A DNA stretch of 64,000 bases, taken from the NCBI GenBank assembly GCA_963978545.1, contig OZ021723.1:97108002-97172001 (forward strand). Reading direction: 5' to 3'. This document shows positions 35,232-45,970 of this stretch, one piece after another. Under the pieces are notes generated by a model, which was not told the origin of the DNA, did no database searches, and was given only the letters and a program-made list of their open reading frames with translations. The DNA comes from Linyphia triangularis (Eukaryota; Arthropoda; Arachnida; Araneae; Linyphiidae). Every line of letters begins with the position of its first letter. The first letter of the stretch is position 1. The position numbers and the translations under genes are program-made.

Positions 35232-35495
35232 ATGTCCTCAAATTCAGCGCTCAAACATTGCCTCGTCCCGAAATGTAGGAATACTTCAATCACTAACACT
35301 TCTAAATTATTTACGAGTGTTCTTAAATACACATACATCCTCAAAAAGTGGTGTAAACCCATTAAACGGGACGATGTTTCTGCAAAAAGTACCCTATACG
35401 TTTGTGAAAATCATTTTTATCTGAGTATTTTACATCTATTACTTTTATTTTTACATAATGATTTAATTATTTTGGAATTCTATCATTCAGGGTAG
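35232..35495 (+). pseudogene. THAP-type zinc-finger gene fragment
   Basis: An open frame of 87 codons begins MSSNSALKHC. It carries the C2CH zinc ligands of a THAP domain: Cys10 and Cys15 (C-X4-C), then Cys58 and His61 in CENHF, spaced by 42 residues. The conserved tryptophan is at 40 (KKW). THAP domains bind DNA and normally sit at the very N-terminus, which is why the ATG at 35232 was preferred over an in-frame one at 35205. After HF the frame turns into a hydrophobic tail ending at 35495, and the usual AVPTIF box is missing. This is therefore either a first exon whose donor was not identified or a decayed copy. It lies on the same strand inside receptor intron 1. THAP genes also occur in P-element-like transposons, so a mobile origin is possible. 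Confidence 0.6.
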
Positions 35496-37850
35496 CTCAT
35501 GATATACAGTGACTCGAAAAAGTTTTCGTAGAGTTTAAAGAAAAAGTCCCGTAGCCTGGAATTGAATTCCAATATAAATTCCTATATTTTTTTTTTTATC
35601 GAATCTTTATTTAATTTTGAATCAAACCTAATACTTTAAAAAAATATTGTATAGTTTTTATGAATTCGTATTTTTATAACAATATAAATTCATAAAACTA
35701 AAGAAAAAAATTCCACAAATGTGTACGAATTTGTTAAAATGAACCATTTTATTTTCTTGGTAATAAATGTCGCCAACTTTGAGGGTGAGAGATTTGCAAG
35801 TTGTTCAAAGTAAGAGTGCTCTTGAAATTGGGAAAATAATATTTCTAGCGGAATATAAATTAATCTAAACTGAAAAAAAAAAAAAAAAAAAAAAAATGCT
35901 ATATTGAAAATAATAACTAACTTTTTTTAAACTCTATTGGATTTTCATGGCAGTTACAAAGAAAGTCAAGTTACAGACATTTCACTTATTAGTAAAAAAT
36001 GTGGTAACTTCTACCATTTGAATCCCTCAATTTGAACATTTTATTTTAAAAATAATACTAGATACAACTGCACTATGGAAAACTAGTGTATTTATAACTT
36101 TCCTAGGAGTAAAGAGCTGTTTAAAAACGGACTGAAAGTTTCCAAAATAGCACCAAAAAATTGACGAACAAGGAAAAAGTCATTTGTTTCTTGTACAAGA
36201 ATCAAATGAACTTGTACAAGAATGACTTGTACAAGAACGGAATGAAAACTCTTGAACGTGAATTTTAATTGAATATACAGTTTTTGGTTAAATACGATTC
36301 GTTTCGAATAGTTCGTAAAGTACGTAAAATTTTGAGCTCCGAAAATATTGACGAGTTGTCACTGCAATGTTCTTCAGTTTAACTGGATAGAATGATAATT
36401 GAAAATAAAAACTTACAATAAAAATAAGTCATATTCAATCAAGTTAAAGACAAATGAAAAACTATTTGTAAAATGGGTACATACCTTTCAAATTTTATAC
36501 CACGAATATCATCTCCTATGAAATTCGTAGGTCGTCGTAGGTAAGCAAATGAAGGAGGAAATTTTCCATCGGATTTTGACGTCAAATCTAACCAGCCAAT
36601 GATGGAACGTTTTGCGGTTACGTCACGATTCCACTGTTTTTATGATTTTTCTTCTTTCGATGTTTAATTAAATAAATTTTTAATCGCAATATAACTTACA
36701 TATTCATAATCAGTTTTTCTTTCTTTATTAAAATGTATTGTTTTCGACCATTTTTTAAAAATACGCAACTTCGCCATTAGACAGAAACTTTTTGTGGATA
36801 GCATGTAGACATCAAATTTTTTAGGTTTTACTTTCCGATACATTCAGTGAGTGTTTTCCACAATCTACTGGACGTTAAGTCCTTTTATTTCGAAAATTCT
36901 AAGTAAATTGGTCCAAACTCAACAACCATGAAACAAAAAAAGTAATCAATTCCCATAATAACAGCATCAGACAGTTTAAAAAGTTTTATTTCTGATTAGC
37001 TAAAAATTTATACAAAACTACTTAGGGATGATTAAACGAATTTTAAAACGATTGGATTAGACAATCAATTTGCCATTCGGAAATAAGGTGCTCGTCACTG
37101 AGATTGATGCATGTCGAAATACATTTTTTTCTTTAAAACGGTGTTGTTTTTTTAATAGTACTGAAGCTACAAGGACATTAAATCTGGTAAGTTTCGATAT
37201 GCGCAATGATTTAATCAGCATGATGTTTGTGTATATTTAGAGTAAATGGTTTACTTGTCAATCTATAAATGCTACTATTCCTAATTTTGTTTTACTAATT
37301 CAAAATTTGAAAGCCTCACATGAGAAAGAATTAAGCAATAAATAATTGAAACTGTTTTTACTTTATTCCAGTTATTTAAGTAGAGATCTTGCAACACTTT
37401 GCTTTGTTTTCAATTTTTTTTTTCTTTTTTTGACGATCGATAATCAAAGCTAATTTTACGAATAAAAAAAAAGGAGTTCGAGTTTATATATTTTAGAAAT
37501 ACTTCCTTTCTCTCAAACTGGAGGATTTATGCATTTTTTATATAGTTTCTTTGAAACAGCTAAAATTGAGGATAGTTTACTCAGTGTATCAGTTAAAAAA
37601 TTTCCCAAAACTCATTCCAATAAAAAAAAAAAACCTTTTTGTTTCAAAGTATGTAATAAACAAAGTCAGCTAGCGGGGAAAAAACCTTATTTAGTTAATG
37701 TAGCGCTTATCGTTTTTGAAGCTCCTTTTTCAATAAAAGAAAAACTTTGAACTTTTATCTTACAATTATCTGCCTTTACTTCTACTTTAAAGTGTGGTTT
37801 ATTCATAAACAACTCACCTATTTCTCACCGTGCATTCCTTTTCCTCACAG
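35496..37850. other. Intronic stretch between the THAP fragment and receptor exon 2
   Basis: Mostly AT-rich. Around 36480-36640 lies a G+C-richer block with TGACGTCA (36577), a CCAAT box (36596) and TTACGTCAC. On the minus strand it has an open frame of about 50 codons (including AKRSIIGWLDLTSKSDGKF) that runs to a donor-like gtatgt. The frame at 37529-37750 has no recognisable domain. Confidence 0.35.
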
Positions 37851-38137
37851 ACATGAACATTAGCGTCTACGACGAAAGCTTAAATGACTCCTGTCCCAAC
37901 TGCACCCTGGGATACCAAGACTACGATCGTGACGAGTCCTTCAACGTGTACTTCTTGGAAGAACTGGTGCCCGTGGCCCTTGTGTACGGCATCACGCTAG
38001 TGGTCGGCCTCATAGGCAATCTTCTCATCATCTACACCGTTGTCAGCTTCAGAAGAATGAGGACCATCAGCAACGTCTTTCTGGCTTCGTTGGCCACTGC
38101 AGATCTACTGGTGGTTTGCGTTTGCGTACCAGTCAAG
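37851..38137 (+). CDS. Class A GPCR, coding exon 2 (N-terminus, TM1, TM2)
   Basis: The acceptor TTCCTCACAG ends at 37850 and the donor AAG/gtgcgt begins at 38138. The exon encodes residues 5-100. It starts with an acidic extracellular N-terminus with three N-glycosylation sequons (NIS, NDS and NCT at residues 7, 16 and 21). TM1 spans about residues 43-69 and holds the class A signature GN (N1.50 at 61). Basic loop FRRMRT follows, then TM2 with SLATADLLVV, where Asp89 is the conserved D2.50 and Pro98 closes the helix. This pattern is typical of peptide receptors of the rhodopsin family. GC content is much higher than in the flanking introns, as expected for a constrained exon. The intron after Lys100 is phase 0. 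Confidence 0.93.
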
Positions 38138-38186
38138 GTGCGTACTAACCTTTATTTGTGGCCAAAAAAATATGTATTACATTATA

Positions 38187-38842
38187 GTCCGAGAGGCGAC
38201 TGCAATTTTTGGACCTCATCGAACATCATTCTGAATTTTTTATAGAGATTGGAGAAAAGTGAGTAGATTTACGAATCCACTGGTCTGCCGTGGCAAAAAT
38301 GGCCGAAACTGATCAAAAATCGACTTGGAATGAGTTGAACTAAAATCCGATTGCCAAATATGTCATAACTTGCCAAAAAGAGAACAAACTTTTTCTTCTG
38401 GCAAGCCTGCATTTTGATTTTCAATGAGAAAAAGCGCAAACGATTTTTAATCTCTGGCTTGGAAAATGTGTATCTTTTAAAAGTAAGCCAAATTGGCGAC
38501 ATCAGTTACGTCATCCGTGACGTAATGTTTATTGCCAACTTGGCTCCCTTTTAATAGATGCAAGTAGACCGTCGCCAGATATATGAATCGTCTGCAACCT
38601 TCTTAATTGATAATTAAAGAGTGAGGGTTACCAAATAAAAAAAAATGCTCATTATTTGGCAAATTATCGCTCATTTGGCAATTGGATATAGTTCAACTTA
38701 TTAAAAGTCGATTTTTGACCAGTTTCGGGCATTTTTGCCACGGCAGACCAGTGAATTCCTAATCTACTCATTTTCTCTAATTTCTATAAGAAAATCAGAA
38801 TGATGTTCGATGGGGTCCAAAAATTGCAGTCGCCTCTCAGTC
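38187..38842. mobile_element. Long-TIR palindromic MITE, copy 2 (cleanest)
   Basis: A 656-bp unit flanked by TA on both sides (38185-38186 and 38843-38844). Its arms are near-perfect reverse complements for more than 130 bases, starting at GAGAGGCGACTGCAATTTTT. The interior contains TTACGTCATCCGTGACGTAA, itself an inverted pair. It begins only 50 bases after the receptor exon 2 donor, and frames read through it into exon 2 are spurious. TA duplication suggests mobilisation by a Tc1/mariner-like transposase. Confidence 0.82.
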
Positions 38843-38873
38843 TATTACATTTGCACTAGAATGTCAATAACGT

Positions 38874-39362
38874 GACGTGGATCGACCAACAACTAGACAT
38901 CTTGGTAGATGATGACAGTACTCAAATTTTGAAATGATTGAAGATTTTTTTAACCTATCAGTCAACTTTTTTAAAAGTGTATATTTCATTTTCTACTACC
39001 AACGCATAAAAATTTTGTAACACGGTAATTTAACAACATAAATATCACAAGTTGCACTTGTAGAATACTTTTACACAGAAACCTACAACGTGAGAACGAT
39101 GAATTATTAAAATTAGTGATGTGGATCGACCATCAACTAGCCATCTTGGTAGATGATGACAATACTCAAATTTTGAAATGATTATGTATTTTTTTTAACT
39201 TATCAGTCCACTTTTTTAAAAGTGTAAATTGCATTTTCGATTTGTAACACATATAATTTTTGTATCAGGGTAATTTAACGACAGAGATATCACAGCGCAC
39301 TTGTAGAATACTTTCACACAGAACCTACAACGTGAGGACGATGAATTATTAAAATTAGCATG
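38874..39362 (+). repeat. Tandem duplication, 244-bp unit, two copies
   Basis: GTGGATCGACCA occurs at 38877 and 39121, followed in both by CATCTTGGTAGATGATGAC, CTCAAATTTTGAAATGATT and CCTACAACGTGAG. The block starts almost directly after the MITE. Confidence 0.85.
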
Positions 39363-39561
39363 TAATAGCTTCTACGTTTGTATACTCACTTTAAGGACCT
39401 GTTCATATTTATCAGTAAGCAGAAAGTGACCATCAGTCACGTCTGCTTATTACTTTTGACATGACTTTGATGTATCTTGTATATATGAGTGCCGGTCAAA
39501 GTGGACACACAAGAAAAGGAAGTTCATTTTCCTTAAATTCTAACAGTTGAACTGGGATATT

Positions 39562-40001
39562 TTTCAAAAACTTATTTCTTACTTTTGTCCAAACCAGAGA
39601 ATCTCAAAGACAAGTCATCCTTGAAACAAGGGATAGCTTCAAAATGTAGCTTCAAAAAATAACCAGTGTTAATAAATATATATATATTTTTGGGAAACGT
39701 TCGGGGTTAAGTTTACTTTTCTCATCAATAATGCTTAAATTATTTATAAGATTCCTAATGACTTTTGAAATAGCAATTATAAATATTAATTTTCTTATGG
39801 AATTAAAAATTTTAAAATAAGAGTATTTCAACCAATGAACACATTTTTCTTAGATTGATTTATAACTGGTTCAAGTTTAGTTGGTTATATTTTGTAAAAA
39901 CTTAATTCTTGTTTTTGTCAAAACCAGAGGAACTCAAAGACAAGTGATCCTTGAAACAAGGGATAGCTTCAAAATGTATCTTAAAAAAATACCCAGTGTT
40001 A

Positions 40002-40079
<78 letters not shown>

Positions 40080-40240
40080 GGAGTTAAGTTTACTTTTCTC
40101 ATCAATAATGCTTAAATTATTTATAAGATTCCTAATGACTTTCGAAATAGCAATTATAAATATTAATTTTCTTATGGAACTAAAATTATTAAAATAAGAG
40201 TATTTTTTACCAATGAACACATTGGAACTGGTTCAAGTTT
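39562..40240 (+). repeat. Tandem duplication of about 331 bp with unequal (TA)n
   Basis: Both units contain AAACCAGAG, CTCAAAGACAAGT, CCTTGAAACAAGGGATAGCT, CCAGTGTTAATAAATATA and GTTAAGTTTACTTTTCTCAT. The first has (TA) of about 6 at 39677-39688, the second about 35 repeats. Confidence 0.88.
40008..40078. repeat. (TA)n microsatellite, about 35 repeats
   Basis: Uninterrupted TA dinucleotides. They produce frames of alternating Ile-Tyr on both strands, which are not genes. Confidence 0.97.
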
Positions 40241-42056
40241 AGTTGTAAGTTTATACTGTGTTGCATGAATAGCTTCAAGTATCCTTTATCTACTTTAATG
40301 TGTATATCTTACTTTACTTTGCAAGTTGTCTTGAGTAGACTGTTAAGTAAGCAAAAATAGACTACTTGTATAGTTACATCATCCATTTTGTTATTTCATT
40401 AGTATTTATTAATTTGTTATTCAACCCTCTAATATTTAACTATTGTAATCCTGTAGTGTGTGAAAAATAGTTTAACAAGCGCTTATGAACATTTTGCATA
40501 ATAAACCATCCAATCTTAACTATCATGAAATTGTGAAGTTCTTTAGATAACAGACAAAATACAGCATATATAAAAGCAAAGTTAAATTGTATCTGACTGC
40601 AAGTGCATCAATTTCAAATGAAATTTAAAAGCAGTTCAACTGCTTTTCCATTGGCAGTAAGATATAATCACTACAAATAAATTGTTGTTTTTCTTCTATT
40701 TCTTTAATTGAAGATACTTTAAATAGCGTCATTATTTACGTCCCTAACAAATTGTAAAACCTACTTATATTTGCAACATTCAGACGTATAGAGCATTGTT
40801 CAAAAAGTAAAGCTTATATTATGAGCCTAATTTAAAGAAAAATTAGAAAACTTCTTAAATGTTTCTTAATAAGGAATTGAACAGATAAAATGTAGACAAA
40901 GAGTGAAATATTATTTCCAAAACACTAAATACACATTTTAGTTATCTTTCAAAAGCAGATTAAATATCAAGACATGATTATGACAGCATTAGACGCCCAT
41001 TATTAACTATCTAACAACTGAGAGGTGAGGAAAGAATGAAACATGATTTTAAAAGCATTTAATGTATATTTAAAGTTTCCTACCAAAAGATAAGTAAGAC
41101 AAGACCAAAACACGATTTTAAAAATATTAATAGTTTATTTAACGTTATTTACCAAAAAAGAGATGAAGTTCGAAACATGATTTAAAAAACAATGTTCTTC
41201 TTTTAAATTATCTACCATAACTATTTATTATTATTTTGAACTTTCCATTATAATATTACAAATATTGCTATATATTTTTCAATTTTTTTCATCGCTTTTG
41301 TGGAAGCCTCGAATTTTCTAAAAAGAATTGAGGAAGACATCATTTTTCTCCAGAAACATGCAATTGTGTGAGAAACACATCTACATCCGACCCAACGAGA
41401 AGATCTGTATTCCTTTTGAAACAGTTTTCATATTTCAAGAGTAGAATTCGGGAAGTTTCAATTCCATTTGAACAATACTCGTAGAGTTGTTTTCTTGTCC
41501 GGTCTCTTTGCCAGTTTAAAAAAAAAGAAAGGAGAGTCTTGTTTTTCCTCGCTTGGATTACGTATTTACATTCGAAGAATGTTTTATTTCATTCGGAATG
41601 TAAATGTTTCTGAAGTCTTATGATAGTTTTTCAGAGATATGGCTTTTCTGTTTCTAGACGACATGAAATTTTGTAGAGTGCATCTCTTGGTTAATGTAAT
41701 CTGTTACGGATGTTTTACACACATGAATAACTCCTGGAATTGCAATCCTTATGATGGCATAAGCATTGCATAACTAAAATTGACATAACTAAAGATGGAG
41801 TGTTTTATATAGAGAGTAATTTGGGACAAGAGCTTTTTTTTTTTTAAATGAAAGTTGAGACACATTTTTTTTTGTTTCAGATGAGATTCAGTTACATACA
41901 TGACATGCAGATCAAACTTACAGGATTGTAATATAAATAACGTATTCGATATTTTTATTCTACAAAAAATAATGTTATTCTTCATTTTTATATTTTGAGC
42001 TTTGATGCAAATTAAATCGTCATTCATTGTTTCGTTGCTTGTTCATTTCCTTCCAC
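40241..42056. other. Intronic AT-rich stretch, no genes seen
   Basis: No exon with receptor-like content. Around 40940-41190 the phrase AACATGATTT(T/A)AAAA is loosely repeated about every 80-90 bases, suggesting a decayed local array. Confidence 0.35.
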
Positions 42057-42316
42057 ATATAGGTGTAAAATTGTACTTGATGCATATAGGTGCGAAGTTG
42101 TACTTGATGCATATAGGTGCGAAGTTGTACTTGATGCATATGGGTGCAAATTTGAACTTGATGCATATAGATGCGAAGTTGTACTTGATACATATAGGTG
42201 CGAAGTTGTACTTGATGCAAATAGGTGCGAAATTGTACTTGATGCATATAGGTGCGAAATTGAACTTGATGCATATAGATGCGAAGTTGTACTTGATGCA
42301 TATAGGTGCGAAATTG
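42057..42316 (+). repeat. 27-bp minisatellite, 9.6 units
   Basis: Units ATATAGGTGCGAAGTTGTAC plus TTGATGC repeat every 27 bases from 42057. Because 27 is divisible by three, three long frames stay open at once, for example repeated HIGAKLYLM on the plus strand and YMHQVQLRT on the minus strand. Changes fall in all codon positions, arguing against coding. Confidence 0.93.
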
Positions 42317-43051
42317 CGTACACAGAGAAATCGCTTAGATGGACTATTATTTTGATAAGAATTGGTTCATCCAATAATTCAACGTAAACATTCTTATTTC
42401 GAAAGGCTATATTGTTTATATTATGTTTTTCTTGACCGTATTCCTAATTGTTTCCTATTCTTCAATCAAGATCAGAATACTTAAAACTCTTTGATCGAAA
42501 TTAGTAAATTTATGATATGAATAATAAATATGGAGCTCAACTGTCTTACTTGAATGTTCGGTGGGCTTATAGAAAAGAAAGATACAATTTATGTGTAAAT
42601 TTGCACTTGTCAAGGTTATATTTTTGGAAGGAACTAAACACAATGGTCCCTAAAATATTCATAAAATAAATTTACTAGCTATAAAAATGGAATTTAAGAG
42701 ATCGACAGCCTGCCCCTGCCCCATAGACAACTATGCACATTTCATTGTTATTTTGACCACAATATCAATTAAAATAGTGCTTTAAAACATACACATTTTT
42801 ACGCTAGGTAAACGACAGTAAAAAAAAAATTAACGAAATTTGAAAGAAAAATTACTGGGTAATTTTTATTTCATTTTTAAAAGTTGTAATATATGCAAAC
42901 ACATAAAACCATTTTAAAAAATAATAATAAACGCATCACTGTTTTTTCTCATTCAAAATTTTACTTTTATTATGCCAAGTGAAAAGTTTCATGTGTTTTT
43001 AACTAATAAGCCAAGTCTTCTGCTGGAATCTTCTGCTTGGTATTGCCTCTA

Positions 43052-43215
43052 AATTAAGAAGTTCCGCATGCGGTCGGTAGTGCTGCCATCTACCGGGTAG
43101 CTACCGAAAAGAGGTAGAAATGAACTCTTCGGTGGTTATAGGTTGACTTGCGCACTCCCCCTCACGAGCGAGTGTGTGCTTACATCCTGTGCAGTACTGC
43201 CCACTACCGATCTGT
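43052..43215. repeat. G+C-rich block with CGGTCGGTAGTGCTGCC / CTACCGG pieces
   Basis: Contains short inverted and direct repeats of GGTAG and CTACCG (GCGGTCGGTAGTG, TCTACCGGGTAGCTACCG, CAGTACTGCCCACTACCGA). It resembles a small decayed MITE; borders were not resolved. Confidence 0.35.
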
Positions 43216-43517
43216 ACTGTATATCGGGTTGATACAAAATGCTTAAGAAGAAGCAGAGGTACCTTAGTCCCCATAGTCCTTAATAAGAAGAAGAACTAAT
43301 ACTTTGGTAGATATTGTGCCACAAAATCATGCCTAAGGATTATAGGGTATAGATTGGCTGTCTTGACTGCTAAAAACTATTATTAAGCATTTTACAGTAT
43401 CATCCGCGCCACTTATAACATATACAGTTATTAATGTGTATTGCATAAATAACTACACTGAAAATATATTATTTTGAATTTATTATGCTGACAGTAATAA
43501 ACTTTTCCTTTTTACAG

Positions 43518-43639
43518 TTCATCCAGCTGTTTTCTTACTCGTGGACACTTGGTGAGTTCTGTTGCAAGTTTGTCCATTATTTCCAGAATGTCTCGGCCAT
43601 CTGCTCCGTGCTCACTCTCACATCGATGAGCGTAGAAAG
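43518..43639 (+). CDS. Class A GPCR, coding exon 3 (ECL1 and TM3)
   Basis: The acceptor TTTTTACAG ends at 43517 and the donor AAAG/gtaagg begins at 43640. In frame with exon 2 it encodes residues 101-140 and two bases of 141. ECL1 contains the WTLGEF motif (Trp109, the class A ECL1 tryptophan) followed by two cysteines at 115-116, one of which should form the TM3-ECL2 disulfide. TM3 follows, with SAICSVLTLTSMSVER. The last two residues, with Tyr142 of the next exon, make an E-R-Y triad, the DRY equivalent that couples to G protein. The intron cuts the arginine codon in phase 2 (AG/G), a splice position known from many rhodopsin-like receptor genes. Confidence 0.93.
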
Positions 43640-43769
43640 GTAAGGAACAGATGTTACTTTATAAAACAAAATCCAGTATCCTTATTTTTGATTGTTGCAT
43701 TATTAATAAGGAAATAAAATCCTAATCTCTATGAGATCAAACACATATAGTTGACAGTTAAACTTTTCC

Positions 43770-43990
43770 AAAAGCTCATTTACACGCTGCTAGTCGGCGT
43801 ATCAATTGTGATTGCCAGTCTATGACGTCACTTGCCTACTGGATCCATTTGATCGAATATTTTCTACTTATTAGTTCCCACCATCCAATCACTTGCGCTT
43901 TCATGTGACCAATGACAGGCAGCGGAACGTTTGCTTCGCTAAGGTCTCATAACTGGCAATCTAAACTGGAGTGCCAAATGAGGTTTAAAA
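43770..43990. mobile_element. TA-type MITE family M1, diverged copy
   Basis: AAAGCTCATTTACACGCTGC at the left and CTGGCAATCTAAACTGGAG then CCAAATGAGG at the right correspond to the ends of the intact copy at 45731-45968. TGACGTCA lies in the left arm. Confidence 0.6.
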
Positions 43991-44300
43991 TTTCTAAATT
44001 TTGTTGTCGCATTGGTACTTATTTACGAAAGTATGAACATCAAAAGATAAAAATTTTGGCGATTATATTTATTAGGAATAATTAACTGTTTCAAATTTGA
44101 GAAGAATCATATCCGCAAAAGGAATATTTATGTTTCAGACAAAGTCGCTAAACTTATGGGAGATTTAATAGTATTCTAACCTGTACACAGTCCGTATGAT
44201 TTGTAAATAGCAACCATACACGAATTATACATTTCTAAGATTTTCTTTAGAAATATCTAAAAGAATTTTACTTATGCGTACATGTCGTTTATTTACATTT

Positions 44301-45056
44301 AAAGCATAAAACCAGCTTTCACGGGCGACGGGGCTTGATCCAGGGACCATTGTGTATCGAGACAGATGCTTTACCGCTGTGCAAAGGAGTACTCCGATGC
44401 ACAGAAGCTTTATCTGTTATTTCATGTAACCACACAGCCTCCTCCCAGCGACGAAGGAGCGATACTGTTGTTCTTGATCAACGTCTGATCGGGGTTGGAG
44501 GTTTGGGATGCTAGTTGCATCGTTGTGTCCGCTTGTTGCGATGTAGTGTCTCCTTTCAGAAGCGCCGATAGATGGCAGCATGATTCGTTTTAGTCCGGGT
44601 CATCATTAAAGCGTATGCAGCTTTCGTGTGTGGGCGACGAGTCTCGATCCAGAGACCATTGTGTCTCGAGACAGATGCTTTACCTCTGTGCAAAAGAGTA
44701 CTCTGATGCACAGAAGCTTTATCTGTTATTTCATGTCACCACACAGCCTCCTCCCAGCGACGAAGGAGCGATACTGTTGTTCTTGATCAACGTCTGATCG
44801 GGGTTGGAGGTTTGGAATGCTAGTTGCATCGTTGTGTCCGCTTGTTGCGATGTAGTGTCTCCTTTCAGAAGCGCCGATAGATGGCAGCATGATTCGTTTT
44901 AGTCCGGGTCATCATTAAAGCGTATGCAGCTTTCGTGTGTGGGCGACGAGTCTCGATCCGGAGACCATTATATCTCGAGACAGATGCGTTACCACTGTGC
45001 AAAAGAGTACTCCGATGCACAGAAGCTTTATCTGTTATTTGATGTCGCCACTCATT
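44301..45056 (-). repeat. Tandem array of a tRNA-like unit, 309-bp period, 2.5 units
   Basis: Units start at 44301, 44608 and 44917. On the minus strand each holds a tRNA-like module: CACAGAGGTAAAGCATCTGT as A-box region and TGGATCGAGACTCG as B-box region, about 30 bases apart. So a SINE plus flanking DNA has been duplicated in tandem. The frames at 44615 and 44924 are identical pieces of the unit and not genes. Confidence 0.75.
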
Positions 45057-45730
45057 ATTATGGGTATCATATATCAAGCGATATTCTTCATACCGATCCT
45101 TTGACAAAACGTATCTACAGTGACATGAAGGGCAACGGTTTAGTGTTTTTTTGTATTTTCCTTTTACAACTGCAAAAGTATGAAACGCACTGGTTGTTTT
45201 TTTTTAATTAAAATACAATAAATGACTACCGGGATGGGCTGCAGTACCACAAACGACTGGTCCATGTTAGATATTTGTTTAGCCTTAGAAAGAAACAACC
45301 AATAGGAATGCATTTTTGGTTTATGCTACAACATTTCGGGCATTTATTTTTAGTTTCTTTAGTTTTGAACACGGCTGTCCCGTTAGAATATTAAATTTGA
45401 CACCTGCATAAAATCCGTTATGTTACGAAACATTTACTCTGTCTGTCTGTGCATGCGTGCGTGCATTATAATTATTTTTATTTCAGTAACAGAAAAAAAT
45501 TAGATGAATGTTGGCAGAAGTTACTCTTTAAAATTCTTTCCAATCATTTAGTTATTTTACATATCTCTTCTTTTACTTAAGACGTAAAACAAAAGCCAAA
45601 TTTTAAGTAAAAATTCAATTTTAAAAATAATTGAATAAAAATTAAACAAAAAAAAATCCTGTTTTTATTAATTTCCGTCGGAAATAGTTGCAATGAATTT
45701 ACTTTTTAATTACAATGTTCCTTGTTCCTA

Positions 45731-45968
45731 AAGCCGGATTTACACGCTACCAGTCGGGCCTCTAGTTTAAATCGCCAGTTCTGTGACGTCAGCTAAGCGA
45801 CCGTTGCGCCGTCTATCGGTGATCACGGGAGAATGCACGTGATTGGTTGATCGGAGTCGCCGGCGCCAGGTAAATAGAAAATGTTTGGTTTACTGGAACC
45901 AGTAAACTGGTGACGTCACTGACTGGCGATCTAAACTGGAACCTCAACGTAGCGTGTAAATCCGGCTT
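45731..45968. mobile_element. TA-type MITE family M1, intact copy
   Basis: A 238-bp element with ends AAGCCGGATTTACACGCTAC and its exact complement, flanked by TA (45729-45730 and 45969-45970). Inner inverted pairs continue (AATCGCCAGT with ACTGGCGAT; TGACGTCA in both arms at 45784 and 45911), so the whole unit is a near-palindrome. It is among the youngest-looking DNA elements here. Confidence 0.9.
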
Positions 45969-45970
45969 TA

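Noticed and set aside
39881..40220. Frames of repeated Ile-Tyr on both strands
   Set aside because: Translation of the (TA)n microsatellite.
42002..42374. Three overlapping long frames (117, 93 and 116 codons)
   Set aside because: They are the 27-bp minisatellite read in several frames; no codon-position bias and no splice borders.
44615..45211. Frames MQLSCVGDESRS... as a duplicated gene
   Set aside because: Part of the 309-bp tandem unit; the region is a tRNA-like module on the other strand.
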